This document shows, one piece after another, positions 10,514 to 19,413 of a stretch of 64,000 nt of DNA (positions within the stretch are counted from its first letter, which is position 1; the number at the start of each line of letters is the position of its first letter). The notes beneath the pieces were generated by a model. That model saw only the letters and a program-made list of their open reading frames with translations. It was not told the origin of the DNA and did no database searches. The stretch is from assembly GCF_000425405.1 (NCBI RefSeq), contig NZ_AUDJ01000033.1:1-64000 (forward strand). The letters run 5' to 3'. The translations under genes and the position numbers were made by a program. The DNA is from Ferrimonas kyonanensis DSM 18153. Lineage in GTDB: Bacteria > Pseudomonadota > Gammaproteobacteria > Enterobacterales > Shewanellaceae.

Positions 10514-11458
10514 TTGACCCCATTAAAAATTGTTTTTGCCGGTACTCCGGATTTTGCCGCTCGCCATCTGCAGGCCCTGATTGACAGTGACCATCAACTA
10601 GTGGCCGTCTATTCTCAGCCGGATCGCCCGGCAGGCCGCGGCAAAAAGCTCACCGCCAGCCCGGTAAAAACCCTGGCCCAGAGTCATGACATTCCGGTTT
10701 TGCAGCCGAAATCTCTGCGCCAACCAGAGGCACAACAGCAACTGGCTGAGCTGGATTTCGACATCATGGTGGTGGTCGCCTACGGCCTGATCCTGCCTAA
10801 AGTGGTGCTGGACACCCCAAGGCTGGGCTGCATCAATGTCCACGGCAGCCTGCTGCCGCGCTGGCGGGGGGCGGCTCCGATTCAGCGCGCCATCTGGGCC
10901 GGCGACCAACGCACGGGTGTCACCATCATGCAGATGGATGAAGGCCTGGACACCGGCGCCATGCTGCACAAGGTTGAGCTGGCCATCGACGCCGATGACA
11001 CGTCTGCCCGTCTGTATGACAAACTGGCGGAACTGGGCCCTCAGGGGCTACTGCAGGCACTGGAGAACATTGCCACCGGCAACGCCAGCGCCGAAGTTCA
11101 GGACGACACCCAGGCCAACTACGCCGACAAGCTGTCCAAAGAGGAAGCTCGCATCGACTGGAGCCAACCTGCTGAGTTTATTGAGCGCTGCGTTCGCGCC
11201 TTTAACCCTTGGCCAATCAGCCACTTTGAAGCCGCCGGACACAGTATTAAGCTTTGGCAATCCTCGGTGAGTCATTACGAAGGCGACGCCGCTCCCGGCA
11301 CCGTATTGCAAGCCGACAAGCAGGGACTGATTATCGCCTGTGGCGACCAGGCGCTGAAACTGGACACCATTCAAATCCCGGGTAAGAAGGCGATGTCTGC
11401 CACCGAGGTGTTGAATGCCCGCAAAGAGTGGTTCGATACAGGGTCACAACTGCAATGA
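10514..11458 (+). CDS. fmt: methionyl-tRNA formyltransferase
   Basis: Fmt formylates initiator Met-tRNA using 10-formyl-THF. The N-terminal formyltransferase domain carries the catalytic triad N108, H110 and D146 ([17 protein letters not shown]); the C-terminal tRNA-binding domain runs from about 205 to the end. The 314 residues match the family. The start is TTG at 10514, preceded by AGGAGAAGG, nine bases after the def stop; def and fmt act on the same formyl group and are paired in most bacteria. Confidence 0.97.
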   Translation: MTPLKIVFAGTPDFAARHLQALIDSDHQLVAVYSQPDRPAGRGKKLTASPVKTLAQSHDIPVLQPKSLRQPEAQQQLAELDFDIMVVVAYGLILPKVVLDTPRLGCINVHGSLLPRWRGAAPIQRAIWAGDQRTGVTIMQMDEGLDTGAMLHKVELAIDADDTSARLYDKLAELGPQGLLQALENIATGNASAEVQDDTQANYADKLSKEEARIDWSQPAEFIERCVRAFNPWPISHFEAAGHSIKLWQSSVSHYEGDAAPGTVLQADKQGLIIACGDQALKLDTIQIPGKKAMSATEVLNARKEWFDTGSQLQ

Positions 11459-12759
11459 GTAAACGCAATGTCCGCGCCCAGGCCGCCTGGGTCATCGAAC
11501 AGGTCATCGATAAGGGCCAATCGCTGGCTACCTGCCTGCCTCAAGCCCAGAGCCAACTAAGCAATCCCAAGGACAAAGGTCTGCTGGCGGAGATCTGCTA
11601 TGGCGTCATGCGCCAACTGCCGGTACTCGACAGCCAGGTGCTCGACTGCCTAGAAAAACCCCTGAAGGGCAAGAAGCGCATCATTCACTGCCTGCTGCTG
11701 GCCGGCTTGTACCAGCTCAAGCACATGCGGGTTAAGCAACATGCGGCCGTAACCGAAACCGTCGAGGCCACCCGCCAACTAAAAGCCTCAGGCATGTCCG
11801 GCCTGGTGAACGGCATCATGCGCCGCTGCTGTCGCGAGTTGGACAGCCTGCTGGCGGCGCAGTTTGACGACGATGCCCGCACACACCTGCACTCCCGTTG
11901 GTTCATCGAACGGGTTAAGGCCGCCTACCCGGATCAATGGCAACAGATTCTGCACGCCAACAACCAGCATCCGCCACTCTGGTTGCGCAATAGCGTCCGC
12001 CACCAAAGCCGGGAGACCTACCTGGCTCAACTGGCGGAGCAAGGCATCGACGCCGTTGCCGGTGACAGTGACAATGCCCTGCGTCTGCTCAAGGCCACCG
12101 ACGTCACCAAGCTTCCCGGCTTTGCCGAAGGGGGCCTGTCGGTACAGGATCAATCGGCTCAGTGGGCAGCGTACCTGTTGGATCCGCAGCCCGGAGAACG
12201 CATTCTGGATGCCTGCGCGGCCCCGGGAGGAAAAACCTGCCACCTGCAGGAGCGGCAGCCCGAGCTGCAGCACCTGGTGGCATTGGACATCGACGACCGT
12301 CGCCTGGCCCGAGTCCAGCAAAACCTGGATCGCCTCGGCCAGCAGGCGCAACTGGTGGCTGGCGATGCCGCCGATCCACAAGCCTGGTGGGACGGCATCC
12401 CCTTTGATCGCATACTGCTGGATGCACCCTGCTCCGCCACCGGTGTGATTCGCCGCAATCCGGACAGCAAGTGGCTGCGCCGCAATGACGACATCGACGC
12501 TCTGGCGCAGCTGCAACAGCGCATTCTGCATGCCAACTGGCGAATGCTGAAACCAGGGGGCACTCTGGTGTACGCCACCTGCTCGATACTTCCCGAAGAA
12601 AATGTGAACCAGATCAAGACATTTCTTCAACAGGTACCGGATGCTATGCTGCTTAGCATCAATCCGGACGACTCACAGGAAAAACCGGGCTGGCAGTTAC
12701 TGCCTCAAGTGGAAGGCGGCGACGGCTTTTACTACGCCAGGTTGAAGAAAAAACAATAA
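11455..12759 (+). CDS. rsmB: 16S rRNA m5C967 methyltransferase
   Basis: RsmB (Sun/Fmu) methylates C967 of 16S rRNA with SAM. The 434 residues have an N-terminal NusB-like domain (about 1-140) and a Rossmann methyltransferase domain. The two catalytic-cycle cysteines are C326 in DAPCSATG and C376 in YATCS, one position away from E. coli C325 and C375. The ATG at 11455 overlaps the fmt stop in an ATGA; a longer frame starting inside fmt is not needed. Confidence 0.96.
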   Translation: MSKRNVRAQAAWVIEQVIDKGQSLATCLPQAQSQLSNPKDKGLLAEICYGVMRQLPVLDSQVLDCLEKPLKGKKRIIHCLLLAGLYQLKHMRVKQHAAVTETVEATRQLKASGMSGLVNGIMRRCCRELDSLLAAQFDDDARTHLHSRWFIERVKAAYPDQWQQILHANNQHPPLWLRNSVRHQSRETYLAQLAEQGIDAVAGDSDNALRLLKATDVTKLPGFAEGGLSVQDQSAQWAAYLLDPQPGERILDACAAPGGKTCHLQERQPELQHLVALDIDDRRLARVQQNLDRLGQQAQLVAGDAADPQAWWDGIPFDRILLDAPCSATGVIRRNPDSKWLRRNDDIDALAQLQQRILHANWRMLKPGGTLVYATCSILPEENVNQIKTFLQQVPDAMLLSINPDDSQEKPGWQLLPQVEGGDGFYYARLKKKQ

Positions 12760-12765
12760 GTTGCG

Positions 12766-14166
12766 ATGAAAATCATCATTCTTGGAGCCGGCCAGGTCGG
12801 CGGCACGCTGGCGGAAAACCTGGTCGGCGAAAATAACGACATCACCATTGTCGACAACCATCAGGACACTCTGCGCAGCCTGCAGGACAAGTATGACCTG
12901 CGGGTTGTCCATGGCCACGCGGCCCATCCAGGGGTGTTGCAGGAGGCCGGAGCCGAAGATGCCGATATGCTGATTGCGGTCACCAACTCCGATGAAACCA
13001 ACATGGTGGCCTGCCATCTGGCGTACACCCTGTATGGCACTCCCACCAAAATTGCCCGTATTCGTTCCGAGCAGTTTATGGCCCGTCAGGACGTGCTGTT
13101 CCAAAGTGGTGGTCACAATAACGACTGCCGCGGTCGGTTCTTCATCGATGAGTTGATCGCCCCTGAGCAACTGGTTACCCACTATATTCGACGCCTGATC
13201 GAGTACCCCGGCGCCCTCAAGGTGGTGGAATTTGCCGAAGGTCGAGTCAGCCTGGTGGCAGTGAAAGCCTATTACGGTGGACCTCTGGTCGGCAACGCCC
13301 TGTCGGCATTGCGGGAACACATGCCCAATATCGATACTCGGGTCGCCGCCATCTTCCGCCAGGGGCGGCCGATACTGCCCCGGGGCACCACGGTGATCGA
13401 GGCGGACGACGAGGTCTTCTTCGTCGCTGACTCCAAACACATTCGAGCGGTGATGAGTGAGATGCAGGAGTTGGAGTCCAGCTACCGCCATATCATGATC
13501 GCCGGCGGCGGCAACATCGGTTTTGGTCTGGCCAAAGCGCTGGAACCCTACCACGACGTTAAGCTTATCGAGCGCAATCCTCAGCGGGCGGCAGCCCTGT
13601 CCGAGTGGCTGGACTCCACCACGGTGTTCCACGGCGACGCTTCGGATCAGGAGCTGCTCAATGAAGAGCAGATCAACCAGACCGACGTGTTTATCGCGGT
13701 CACCAACGACGACGAAGCCAACATCATGTCGGCACTGCTGGCCAAGCGCTTGGGTGCCAAGAAGGTGATGGTGCTGATTCAGCGCGAGGCGTACGTCGAC
13801 CTGGTCAAAGACGCCAACATCGACATCGCCATCTCACCTCAGCAGGCCACCATCTCGTCATTGCTGACCCACGTCCGCCAAGGCGACATCACCAACGTGT
13901 ACTCGCTGCGGGACGGCGCCACCGAAGCCATTGAGGCGGTCGCTCACGGCGATGAAGCCACCTCTAAGGTGGTGGGCAAACAGATTCAGGACATTCGCCT
14001 GCCGCCGGGGACCACCATTGGCGCCGTGGTGCGCAAAGATCAGGTATTGATTGCCCACGACCGTACCGTTATTGAAGCCGACGACCACGTGATCATGTTC
14101 CTGGTGGACAAGAAGTACATCACCGAGGTCGAAAAGCTGTTTCAGCCCAGTGCGCTGTTCATCTAG
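12766..14166 (+). CDS. trkA: Trk potassium transport regulatory subunit TrkA
   Basis: TrkA is the cytoplasmic NAD(H)/ATP-binding gating ring of the Trk K+ uptake system. The 466 residues form two tandem RCK units, each with a GxGxxG nucleotide loop (GAGQVG near residue 7; GGGNIGFG near 246) and a C-terminal TrkA-C lobe. It lies seven bases after rsmB and 14 bases before a trkH, so regulator and channel can be made together. The second trkH at 17309-18766 could share this TrkA. Confidence 0.97.
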   Translation: MKIIILGAGQVGGTLAENLVGENNDITIVDNHQDTLRSLQDKYDLRVVHGHAAHPGVLQEAGAEDADMLIAVTNSDETNMVACHLAYTLYGTPTKIARIRSEQFMARQDVLFQSGGHNNDCRGRFFIDELIAPEQLVTHYIRRLIEYPGALKVVEFAEGRVSLVAVKAYYGGPLVGNALSALREHMPNIDTRVAAIFRQGRPILPRGTTVIEADDEVFFVADSKHIRAVMSEMQELESSYRHIMIAGGGNIGFGLAKALEPYHDVKLIERNPQRAAALSEWLDSTTVFHGDASDQELLNEEQINQTDVFIAVTNDDEANIMSALLAKRLGAKKVMVLIQREAYVDLVKDANIDIAISPQQATISSLLTHVRQGDITNVYSLRDGATEAIEAVAHGDEATSKVVGKQIQDIRLPPGTTIGAVVRKDQVLIAHDRTVIEADDHVIMFLVDKKYITEVEKLFQPSALFI

Positions 14167-14180
14167 CCCCAGTTACCATC

Positions 14181-15623
14181 ATGATTAATATCAGGCCACT
14201 CTCTTTCCTGCTGGGGCTATTTCTGGCGGTGGTCGCCGGATTGATGCTGATTCCGGCAGGCGTCTCCCTGTACCACGCCGAAGGACTGGCCGGAGAATTT
14301 TTCAAGTCATCAATGATCACCTTTATCGCCGCCATGATGGCGGCGAGCACCGGCTTTCGCAGCCAACTGACCCTGAGCACCCGGGATCTGTATCTGTTTA
14401 CCACCCTGACCTGGGTGGTGGTGTCCCTGTTTGCGGCACTGCCGTTTACCTTCTATCACCACATCAGCTATACCGATGCCTTCTTTGAAACCATGTCCGG
14501 CATCACCACCACGGGTTCAACGGTACTGTCTGGGCTGGATGACACCGCCTGGTCGATCTTGATCTGGCGGTCGCTGCTGCAGTGGCTTGGCGGCATCGGC
14601 TTCATCGTCATGGGAGTTGCGATCTTTCCGATGCTCAACGTCGGTGGCATGCGCCTGTTCAGAACCGAATCCTCAGACTGGTCCGATAAATGGATGCCGC
14701 GCACCCAGCTTATCGGCCGCGGTCTGGTTAAGGTCTACCTGCTACTGACGGCCCTGTGTTGCCTAGGTTATTTGGCTGCGGGCATGACGCCGTTTGAAGC
14801 CATCAATCACGCCATGACCACCCTGTCCACCGGCGGCTACTCCACCACCGACAGCTCCATGACTCACTTCAGTACCCTGGCCCACTGGAATGGCAGCCTG
14901 TTTATGTTTCTCGGCGGCCTGCCGATGCTGATTTTTGTGCAGATGGTGCACATGCGCTCGGTGACGGTGTGGAATGACCAGCAAGTAAAAGGCTACCTGG
15001 CCTTTGTCATCTGTGCATCGCTGCTGCTGGGCTGGTGGCTGAGCCACCAACAGCAGATGGAGTTCTTTCCGGCACTGACCCTGGCCACCTTCAACCTGAT
15101 CTCGGTGGTAACCACCACCGGCTTTGCCTCCACCGATTACAGCGCCTGGGGCCCCGCCGCCAGCATCATCTTCTTTTTCCTGATGTTCGTAGGAGCCTGT
15201 TCCGGATCGACGTCTGGTGCCATTAAAATATTCCGCTTTCAACTCGCCGGCGCCGTGCTGCACAAGGCACTGCGGCAACAGATTCACCCATCGGCCCTGT
15301 TTCCGCAACGCTACAACCGCCGCACCATCAGCGAGGACATCGTCCGCTCTCTGGTGAGTTTCAGCATGCTGTTTATCGCCACCATCGTAGTGCTGGCACT
15401 GTTTTTGGTCTTGGTGGGCGTGGATCCGGTCTCCAGTCTCACCGGCGCGGTAACCGCAGTTACCAATGTGGGGCCGGGACTGGGCGAAGTGATCGGCCCG
15501 GCGGGGAACTTTGCCAGCCTGCCGGACGCGGCCAAGTGGGCACTCAGCCTGGGTATGTTACTGGGCCGACTAGAGATCATTACCGTGGCGGTGCTGCTCC
15601 TGCCGACCTTCTGGCGCTACTAG
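14181..15623 (+). CDS. trkH: TrkH family potassium uptake protein (first copy)
   Basis: An inner-membrane K+ channel subunit of 480 residues with many hydrophobic segments. The four pore-loop filter segments are visible: TTTGST, STGGYS, TTTGFA and TNVGPG. They differ in detail from the other copy in this window, whose loops are closer to E. coli TrkH, so the two are probably functionally different paralogues rather than a recent duplicate. It is directly downstream of trkA, which is not the E. coli order. Confidence 0.94.
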   Translation: MINIRPLSFLLGLFLAVVAGLMLIPAGVSLYHAEGLAGEFFKSSMITFIAAMMAASTGFRSQLTLSTRDLYLFTTLTWVVVSLFAALPFTFYHHISYTDAFFETMSGITTTGSTVLSGLDDTAWSILIWRSLLQWLGGIGFIVMGVAIFPMLNVGGMRLFRTESSDWSDKWMPRTQLIGRGLVKVYLLLTALCCLGYLAAGMTPFEAINHAMTTLSTGGYSTTDSSMTHFSTLAHWNGSLFMFLGGLPMLIFVQMVHMRSVTVWNDQQVKGYLAFVICASLLLGWWLSHQQQMEFFPALTLATFNLISVVTTTGFASTDYSAWGPAASIIFFFLMFVGACSGSTSGAIKIFRFQLAGAVLHKALRQQIHPSALFPQRYNRRTISEDIVRSLVSFSMLFIATIVVLALFLVLVGVDPVSSLTGAVTAVTNVGPGLGEVIGPAGNFASLPDAAKWALSLGMLLGRLEIITVAVLLLPTFWRY

Positions 15624-15633
15624 GATCAACTAG

Positions 15634-15684
15634 CCTCGGGTGACTATTGGGCGTCGCTATTCACCGGCGCCGCATCACCCGAGG
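15634..15684. repeat. 10-bp perfect inverted repeat between trkH and hemG
   Basis: CCTCGGGTGA (15634-15643) and TCACCCGAGG (15675-15684) are exact complements enclosing 31 bases that themselves contain GC-rich self-complementary CCGGCGCCG. It lies in the only gap between two converging genes. There is no T-run, so it is either a non-canonical terminator or an mRNA 3' end protector. Confidence 0.6.
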
Positions 15685-15701
15685 TCAATTCTCCAACACG
15701 C

Positions 15702-16241
15702 TTACTGCGCCAGGGTGATCAGGTGACGGCCATAGGCCTTCACATCTTCCCAGTCGGTGTAATCGATAACCGCGTTCTTATCCGTTGGGCCGTTGGTCAT
15801 CTTCATGATCATCTGGATCGCCAGCGTATCCAGCCAGCCCCAGGCCGGGTAATTGACCTTACCGGCAATCACCTTCATGTCTTTGGGCTTCCACGGAGAC
15901 AGCTCCAGGAACTTCTGCATATAGCGATTGCCTTCGACCGTGGCTTTCTCCGGTGTGCGCGCCACCACCGACAGGTTAAAGAAACTGTTGGGCTTGGCCT
16001 CAATCTGCATGGCGTGGTCATCAATGAACTTAAAGAAGCCTTTGTCATAGGTGCCGTACAACACCGGTGCTCCCAAGGCAATGGCGTCGTAGCGGTCCCA
16101 ATCAACCGATTCATGAACCGCTTCGTTGATGTCCATCATGTCGCACTCGTGGCCTTCGGCCCGCACGGATTCCATGATCACCCGCGCCACTCGGGCGGTA
16201 TGGCCCCCTCGACTCATATACAGAACAAGTAAGCGTTTCAC
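15702..16241 (-). CDS. hemG: menaquinone-dependent protoporphyrinogen oxidase HemG (first copy)
   Basis: HemG is a flavodoxin-like FMN protein that oxidises protoporphyrinogen IX to protoporphyrin IX, passing electrons to the respiratory quinone pool. The 179 residues begin with the FMN phosphate loop (LYMSRGGHTARVA) and include the HemG-specific insert and the NGPTDKNAVIDYTDW end. A paralogue is at 16774-17298. This copy is not joined to a trkH on its own strand, and its 5' end faces an ArsR-type regulator 182 bp away. Which copy supplies haem is not clear from sequence. Confidence 0.92.
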   Translation of the reverse strand: MKRLLVLYMSRGGHTARVARVIMESVRAEGHECDMMDINEAVHESVDWDRYDAIALGAPVLYGTYDKGFFKFIDDHAMQIEAKPNSFFNLSVVARTPEKATVEGNRYMQKFLELSPWKPKDMKVIAGKVNYPAWGWLDTLAIQMIMKMTNGPTDKNAVIDYTDWEDVKAYGRHLITLAQ

Positions 16242-16388
16242 AAAACCTCCAGAAATTTCAGTATCGCATCATAATATGGGGCAATTCATGCCGTTAGGTA
16301 TGGCAAAAGATCACATTTTTACTAGCAAAATAGTCAGATTACTTCAGAATCGAGATCTCGCACCGCTTAACAAAACGACGCAATGGGC

Positions 16389-16410
16389 TTAATATTAGTT
16401 ATTGCTAAAC
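16389..16410. promoter_or_regulatory. possible operator before the ArsR-type gene
   Basis: An AT-rich imperfect dyad, TTAG (16395-16398) and CTAA (16405-16408), lies 15 bp before the start of the ArsR-family gene and about 150 bp from hemG. ArsR-family repressors bind AT-rich dyads over their own promoters. The arms are short, so this is a weak call based mostly on place. Confidence 0.3.
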
Positions 16411-16423
16411 TCTGAGGAACACT

Positions 16424-16738
16424 ATGGCACTCACAATCGACTTGGAAACCATGACAGGGAATGCTCAACAAGCGTCGAAATTGCTAAAGACCATCGCCAA
16501 CCCACATCGGTTGATGCTGTTGTGCCTGATTGGCAAGCAGGAGTTAACCGTGGGCGAACTGAATGAACAGGTTCCACTGAGCCAGTCGGCACTGTCTCAG
16601 CATCTGGCGGTACTGCGCAACGAAGGCCTGGTCACGACCCGCAAAGAGGCGCAACAGGTTTGGTATCAACTGGACAGCCCGGAAGTCGAAGCCGTCATTA
16701 ACCTGCTGTACGATCTGTACTGCGGCAAAGGTCAGTAA
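16424..16738 (+). CDS. ArsR/SmtB family regulator, HlyU/BigR/SqrR-like thiol type
   Basis: A 104-residue winged-helix repressor. The recognition helix region SQSALSQHLAVLRNEGLV and the following TRKEAQQVWYQL wing closely resemble Vibrio HlyU. The metal-binding ELCVCD motif of arsenic and cadmium sensors is absent (here ELTVGEL). The two cysteines that form the redox or persulfide switch of HlyU, SqrR and BigR are kept as C34 and C100. It probably senses oxidants or reactive sulfur, not metal. It sits between two hemG genes; its targets are unknown. Confidence 0.85.
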   Translation: MALTIDLETMTGNAQQASKLLKTIANPHRLMLLCLIGKQELTVGELNEQVPLSQSALSQHLAVLRNEGLVTTRKEAQQVWYQLDSPEVEAVINLLYDLYCGKGQ

Positions 16739-16773
16739 CCCCATCCAACCGGGCAGGAAGCCCTAGTGACTCT

Positions 16774-17298
16774 CTATTCGCTGCTCAATCGATCGGCGAA
16801 GGCTTCAACACGCCCCCAGTCCGTGTATTCCATCACCGTATCCGCTGCCGTCGGCCCCTTGGTCATCCACATAATGAAACGGATGATATTCCGGTCCCAG
16901 AAGGTTAACGACGGGTAGTTTATGGCGCCGGCAAACACATCCAGCAACTGAGGCTTCCAGCTAACCTGCTTAAGGAACTTGGCCACGTACATATTGGTAT
17001 CGGCGGTGTTCTTAAGCGGCTTCCTGGCGACCAGGTTCACCGAAAAAAATGCGCTGCGCTTGCGATTCAGCAAGCCCTGATGTTGCTCCACAAACTCGAT
17101 CACCGCCGGCCGGTACTTGCCATAACGGATACTGGCACCAATGACCACGGTATCGAAACTGTTCAGATCCAGGTTCGGAGTCTCGATGTCGGCCACCTGA
17201 ACCTGATTTTCCGTTGCCTGCAGTCTGGCCTGCAATCGCTGGGCGATTTTCCGGGTTTGGCCATCTACGGTGGAGTACAGTACCACTATCCGTCTCAC
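16774..17298 (-). CDS. hemG: menaquinone-dependent protoporphyrinogen oxidase HemG (second copy)
   Basis: A 174-residue flavodoxin-like protein starting VRRIVVLYSTVDGQT, with the FMN loop at the start and the same TKGPTAADTVMEYTDW ending as other HemG. I chose GTG at 17298, which follows the trkH stop by ten bases and has GAGGA before it; the longer frame reads back into trkH. The trkH-hemG order and spacing are those of E. coli, so this copy is the positional orthologue of E. coli hemG. Confidence 0.92.
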   Translation of the reverse strand: MRRIVVLYSTVDGQTRKIAQRLQARLQATENQVQVADIETPNLDLNSFDTVVIGASIRYGKYRPAVIEFVEQHQGLLNRKRSAFFSVNLVARKPLKNTADTNMYVAKFLKQVSWKPQLLDVFAGAINYPSLTFWDRNIIRFIMWMTKGPTAADTVMEYTDWGRVEAFADRLSSE

Positions 17299-17308
17299 AG
17301 TCTTGTCC

Positions 17309-18766
17309 TCAACTCTTCCAGAACGCCGGTGTAAACAGCACCAACAGGGTAAAAATCTCGAGGCGGCCAAACAGCATCGCCAATATCAGGATCCACTTGG
17401 AAACATCACCGATGTCACCATAATGGGACGCGACCTGGCCCAACCCGGGCCCCAGGTTATTCAAGCACGCCGCGGTGGCACTGAAGGCCGAGATGTCATC
17501 CATGCCGGTGGCCAGCAGCGCCACCAGACACAAGGCAAACACCAGGGCATAGGCGGCAAAGAATCCCCACACCGCATCGATGACCCGATCCGGCACCGCC
17601 TTGTTATTGAGGCGAATGGAGAACATGGCTCGAGGGTGAACCAACCGCTTCAACTCCCGCCCCCCCTGCAGCAACAGCAACACAAAACGCACCACCTTCA
17701 TGCCGCCCCCGGTGGAACCGGCACAGCCACCGACAAAACTGGACAGGATCAGCAGCACCGGCAAGAACAACGGCCACTCGGAAAAACTGTGGGTACCAAA
17801 GCCGGCGGTGGTAGAGATCGACACCGCCTGAAACAGGGCGTAATCCAGTGTCGACTCCGGCGAGTCATAGATGCCACTGTCCAGCAACACCAGGAAACAC
17901 AGCAGGGTCAGTGACAACTGAAACAGCAGAAACACTCGAACTTCGGCATCGCGCCAGTAGTTACGAAGATTCAGTCCCCGGCGGCTAAACGCGCCAAAAT
18001 GCAGACTGAAGTTGACGCCGGCAATCAACAAGAACACCACACAGATGGTGTTGATCAACTGGCTGTTGAACGCCCCCATGGACTCGTCGTAACTGGAAAA
18101 GCCACCAATGGAGACGGTGGAAAACGCATGGCCAATGGCATCAAAGGTACTCATGCCCGCCAGCCAGTAGGCACTGGCACAAGCAATAGTCAGCGCCAGA
18201 TAGATGTACCACAGCGCCTTGGCCGTTTCAGCAATCCGCGGCGTCATCTTGTTGTCTTTCACCGGCCCGGGAGTCTCACAGCGATACAACTGCATGCCGC
18301 CGATGCCCAGCATCGGCAGGACGGCCACGGCCAGAACAATGATCCCCATTCCCCCTAGCCATTGCAGCAGGTGTCGATAAAACAACACCGCTTTGGGCAG
18401 GTGATCCAGGCCAGTGATCACCGTCGCACCGGTGGTGGTCAAGGCAGAGAACGACTCGAAGAAGGCATCGCTGGTCGACAGCGCCGGTTCGGAAGAGAGC
18501 AGGAAAGGAATGGCACCAATGGATCCCAGTACCGTCCAAAACAACACCACGATCAGAAACCCTTCCCGGGCTTTCAATTCCTCTTTGGTGTGGCGGTTGG
18601 GGTACCAAGCCAGCAAGCCGATGATCAAACTGATCACCAGCGCCTGCATAAAGGTCGACCCTTCACCGTCCTTGTAGATCACGGCAATCAATGCCGGAGG
18701 CACCATGGTGAGGCTAAACAGCATCACCAGCAAGCCGATAATGCGAACAATCGAACGATATTGCAT
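17309..18766 (-). CDS. trkH: Trk potassium uptake protein TrkH (second copy)
   Basis: This 485-residue K+ channel subunit has filter loops TTTGATVITG, SIGGFSSYD, STTAGFG and LNNLGPGLG, which match E. coli TrkH nearly word for word. With pepQ-yigZ upstream and hemG downstream it is the positional orthologue of E. coli trkH. It lacks a trkA next to it and presumably uses the TrkA at 12766-14166. Confidence 0.95.
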   Translation of the reverse strand: MQYRSIVRIIGLLVMLFSLTMVPPALIAVIYKDGEGSTFMQALVISLIIGLLAWYPNRHTKEELKAREGFLIVVLFWTVLGSIGAIPFLLSSEPALSTSDAFFESFSALTTTGATVITGLDHLPKAVLFYRHLLQWLGGMGIIVLAVAVLPMLGIGGMQLYRCETPGPVKDNKMTPRIAETAKALWYIYLALTIACASAYWLAGMSTFDAIGHAFSTVSIGGFSSYDESMGAFNSQLINTICVVFLLIAGVNFSLHFGAFSRRGLNLRNYWRDAEVRVFLLFQLSLTLLCFLVLLDSGIYDSPESTLDYALFQAVSISTTAGFGTHSFSEWPLFLPVLLILSSFVGGCAGSTGGGMKVVRFVLLLLQGGRELKRLVHPRAMFSIRLNNKAVPDRVIDAVWGFFAAYALVFALCLVALLATGMDDISAFSATAACLNNLGPGLGQVASHYGDIGDVSKWILILAMLFGRLEIFTLLVLFTPAFWKS

Positions 18767-18801
18767 CAGAGTTTTTGATTTCTATTGTTGGCGTACTGCA
18801 T

Positions 18802-19413
18802 TTAATCCCACTCTACCTGCAACCGTCCCTGACTGCTTTGAGCCAATTGCAGAGTGAAGTTGTGTTTATGTTCCAACGGCAAAGCCAGCCTATAACTTAC
18901 TTGTTGTTCAAAGGACTGGGAAACTATTTTGCCATCAAACTGCGACAACCAGTGTTCCAGGTTCGGCTGATCGGCGTAACTGACCTGAATCGCCCCCTCA
19001 ATCAAAGGCACAAAGGGTTCGGTAGGCAGGGTTTCCAGCGCCAGCTTCACGCCACCGGAGTAAGCGCGTACTAACCCGCCAACCCCGAGTTTAGTGCCGC
19101 CAAAATAGCGAATCACCACCACTGCCAACTGACCAACGTCCGCCCCCAACACCACGTTGAGCATCGGACGGCCCGCCGATCCTGCTGGCTCGCCATCGTC
19201 ACTGGCACCAATGTCCCGAGTATCGCCGGGTGGCCCGGCGTTAAACGCCAGGCAGTGATGACTGGCTTCCGGGTGTAGCTGGCGAGCCCGTTGCTGCAAC
19301 GCCCGCGCCTGCTTACCCTCAGTCACCGGGGCCACCCAGGTGATAAAGCGGCTGCGTTTAACCACTTCTTCGACTTCGTAATGGCCACTGGGTACGAGAA
19401 AACTGCCAGACAT
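18802..19413 (-). CDS. yigZ: YigZ, IMPACT family protein
   Basis: A 203-residue protein with the IMPACT/UPF0029 N-terminal domain (RSRFITWVAPV near 20, and the hallmark DDGEPAGSAGRPML near 72-85) and a small ferredoxin-like C-terminal domain. Eukaryotic IMPACT acts on the Gcn2 pathway, but the role of bacterial YigZ is not settled. Its ATG overlaps the pepQ stop in TGATG, so translation is coupled. Confidence 0.94.
   Translation of the reverse strand: MSGSFLVPSGHYEVEEVVKRSRFITWVAPVTEGKQARALQQRARQLHPEASHHCLAFNAGPPGDTRDIGASDDGEPAGSAGRPMLNVVLGADVGQLAVVVIRYFGGTKLGVGGLVRAYSGGVKLALETLPTEPFVPLIEGAIQVSYADQPNLEHWLSQFDGKIVSQSFEQQVSYRLALPLEHKHNFTLQLAQSSQGRLQVEWD

Noticed and set aside
14086-14091. CACGTG in trkA considered as parS
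   Set aside because: The flanks lack the GTT/AAC arms needed for ParB. The same holds for CACGTG at 46534-46539, 51680-51685 and 62446-62451.
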